Positions 47,242 through 48,672 of a stretch of 48,672 nucleotides of DNA are shown here, piece by piece. The first letter of the stretch is position 1. Every line of letters starts with the position of its first letter. The notes beneath the pieces are model-generated. The model was not told the origin of the DNA. It ran no database searches and saw only the letters and a list, made by a program, of their open reading frames with translations. Position numbers and translations under genes: made by a program. The stretch lies in the IMG/VR virus record IMGVR_UViG_3300028176_000006, positions 1 through 48,672 of that record; one strand, 5' to 3'. Origin of the DNA: a virus.

Positions 47242-48175
47242 TTATCCACTCCAGTATAGAACTATAATCAGGTTCAATATCTCTTTCGGTAATTATAGTT
47301 TTATTAAATGGTTGATTAAATCCCCATGCTGTTGGATTACCAGAAGATGCAAATTCTTCCCAAGACTGACCTCCATCATGAGTTGTTGGAACTATACATA
47401 CAGAACGTTTCCTTGCATACCACGCTGGTAACACCATTGAACTATGAGTTCCTACAAATCCATCGGAATTTAGAATAAGATGCAAGAATTCTCTAACAGA
47501 GAACCCAAGTAAATTGAAGAACTTACCATCTGATTTTCTATCCCATTCCTCAATCATCTCAATTTTATCATTAGTATTCTTTTTGAATGAAGAACCTATT
47601 GCAACAACTGCATATCCAGAGTCGATAAAGGTGTCCGCAATTTTATTATAAATATCAATGCCGACTGGTTCTCTATGCTTAAGCCCTGCAAATGGATGCA
47701 GGACAACATACTTCCTAGTATTTATAATAATACTTGCGTGGCACTTCTCATGATAGTCAAGATATATTTCTGGAGTAGTTGGCTCGTATTTCTCATAAGA
47801 TAGTTCATCATCATCTATGTATCTAATATATTTATAACCATCGTATTCTTTCATCCACCATTCACCATCTTCGTCTGCTGGTAAATGATAAGGCATTAAA
47901 TCAACATAATCTATTGCAGGATGAAGGTCAAATAACTGAGTTACTGCTGGATTATGGCAAGTAGCTTTAATTATTAAACTAGACAACGGATTCTTCTCTT
48001 TGAAATCTTCCAATCTACGAAACCATAAAGATGCGTAATTATCAGATGTAGGAAACTCATCTGGAGTATCATGCGATTGATTCCAATGATTAGGGGGGCT
48101 GGATAAATATGCCTGAATGGCATCGCCAAGTCCTCCGCCACAAGGTATGTATGCTTTTATTTTTGTGCTAGACAT
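47231..48175 (-). CDS. Second GT9-like glycosyltransferase
   Basis: 314 aa, ATG at 48175, GGGGGG upstream, overlapping the methyltransferase gene by 19 nt. Starts IKAYIPCGGGLGDAIQAYLSSPP (GT9 glycine loop), then YVVLHPFAGLKHREPVG and LILNSDGFVGTHSSMVLPAWYARKRSVCI, the D-x-x-x-x-T/S-x-S-x-x-x-H/P-x-A order of heptosyltransferases, although the usual His after S-S is a Val. It is more diverged than the GT9 at 626-1567, with which it shares the cassette across the map junction. Confidence 0.75.
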   Translation of the reverse strand: MSSTKIKAYIPCGGGLGDAIQAYLSSPPNHWNQSHDTPDEFPTSDNYASLWFRRLEDFKEKNPLSSLIIKATCHNPAVTQLFDLHPAIDYVDLMPYHLPADEDGEWWMKEYDGYKYIRYIDDDELSYEKYEPTTPEIYLDYHEKCHASIIINTRKYVVLHPFAGLKHREPVGIDIYNKIADTFIDSGYAVVAIGSSFKKNTNDKIEMIEEWDRKSDGKFFNLLGFSVREFLHLILNSDGFVGTHSSMVLPAWYARKRSVCIVPTTHDGGQSWEEFASSGNPTAWGFNQPFNKTIITERDIEPDYSSILEWINVS

Positions 48176-48645
48176 AATAAGTTTTGCCCCCCATCAGAAC
48201 CTATAGACAGTATCGTAAAGCCCATGCCTTCTAATATTTCTCGTAAAGTGTATTGGTCATAAGCCCACTTGTGAGAATCATAGATGTTTGGATTAGCAAA
48301 AAGCGAACTTGCTAATTGATTACCAGTTAAGTCGTGCTGTAGTGGTGATGGATTTTCCAACACACCGCAATATCTTTTGCTTAGTGTTTCTAAGTCTGGC
48401 GTTTGTATATAAATCTGACCACCAACAATTAACTTATCATAGCAACGAGATAAAAACCACGCATGGCAGTTAACAAATAGGTGCTCTATAATATCTTGGC
48501 AATTAATATATTCAATAGAATCATCATCGAATGGCAAGTCATTGTTAGATAAATCCATAACAACATCTACACCATCATGCTGAATAGCATCTATATTGAT
48601 AAATCCATCTTTAATATCATTACCGCATCCTAAATTTAGTTTCAT
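48157..48645 (-). CDS. SAM-dependent methyltransferase (type 11-like), complete
   Basis: 162 aa, ATG at 48645 with GAGGGGG eight to nine nt upstream. Motif I MKLNLGCGNDIKDG, acidic end NIDAIQHDGVDVVMDLSNNDLPF, motif SIEYINCQDIIEHL, then QIYIQTPDL and a C-terminal VLSIGSDGG-type strand. All four blocks also occur in the partial gene at 1-626, so the two genes are tandem paralogues in the circular map. Likely a glycan- or small-molecule methyltransferase. Confidence 0.85.
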   Translation of the reverse strand: MKLNLGCGNDIKDGFINIDAIQHDGVDVVMDLSNNDLPFDDDSIEYINCQDIIEHLFVNCHAWFLSRCYDKLIVGGQIYIQTPDLETLSKRYCGVLENPSPLQHDLTGNQLASSLFANPNIYDSHKWAYDQYTLREILEGMGFTILSIGSDGGQNLLCLAQK

Positions 48646-48672
48646 TATCTAACCCCCTCTATTTCTTATCAG
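48646..48672 (-). other. Right map end: stop of the junction-spanning gene and the ribosome site
   Basis: On the minus strand the end reads CTGATAAGAAATAGAGGGGGTT and so on. If joined to position 1, TT plus C gives the last sense codon and TGA (48671-48669) the stop; GAGGGGG then serves the ATG at 48645. No other gene remnant is present. Confidence 0.6.

Overview
The window reads as the complete genome of a lytic, podovirus-like phage (short tail, T7/P22-type virion plan). The host is probably Gram-negative: strong AGGAGG-type ribosome sites and consensus sigma70 promoters argue against Bacteroidetes, and the sugar genes point to heptose-containing surface glycans. The DNA looks AT-rich by eye. 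I see no integrase, repressor of the lysogenic type, phage RNA polymerase or recognisable DNA polymerase. The two ends join: a methyltransferase gene running off position 1 on the minus strand would meet a TGA stop at 48671-48669, followed by a ribosome site and the ATG at 48645. So the molecule is probably a closed or circularly permuted map of about 48.7 kb (inference).

Layout. A non-coding control region (13332-14767) separates two divergent arms. Each arm is fired by a perfect TTGACA-17-TATAAT promoter (minus strand 13408-13380; plus strand 14677-14705). Between them lie three imperfect repeats of about 145 bp, AT-rich DNA and palindromic operator-like sites, which together suggest the replication origin and the early/late control point. 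The plus arm (14768-34065) carries small unknown genes, a metzincin-motif protein, a DenV-like glycosylase, an SNF2-type helicase, an M15 endolysin, a PfkB/HldE-like sugar kinase, a DNA methyltransferase, a ribbon-helix-helix protein, a large AEP primase-helicase, an ATP-dependent DNA ligase and a candidate nuclease. The arms converge and overlap tail to tail at 34033-34065.

The minus arm starts at 13331 and runs leftwards through 1, across the junction and down from 48672 to 34033. Its order is small terminase candidate, large terminase, virion proteins, portal, zinc ribbon, tRNA-like gene, scaffold, major capsid protein, accessory virion proteins, then a glycan cassette (two GT9 glycosyltransferases, two type-11-like methyltransferases, a TylF-like methyltransferase, a DXD glycosyltransferase, a pyruvyltransferase). 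Head-tail adaptor, HAD-cupin fusion, nozzle, small membrane protein and three internal/ejection proteins follow, the last of 1482 aa with an ADP-ribosyltransferase-like segment.

The most unusual feature is a dispersed family of short perfect or near-perfect palindromes, typically 9-nt arm, 3-nt loop, 9-nt arm, often in tandem pairs. The arm sequence varies from copy to copy but the two arms still pair. Copies sit between genes, overlap stop codons, and lie inside at least eight genes. Eight of the in-gene copies share one codon phase and encode a common peptide signature such as D-G/R-I-x-D-S-V. This looks like an undescribed phage palindromic element. A second theme is a heptose-type sugar pathway split between the arms (HldE-like kinase early; GmhB-like phosphatase fused to a cupin plus GT9 transferases late).
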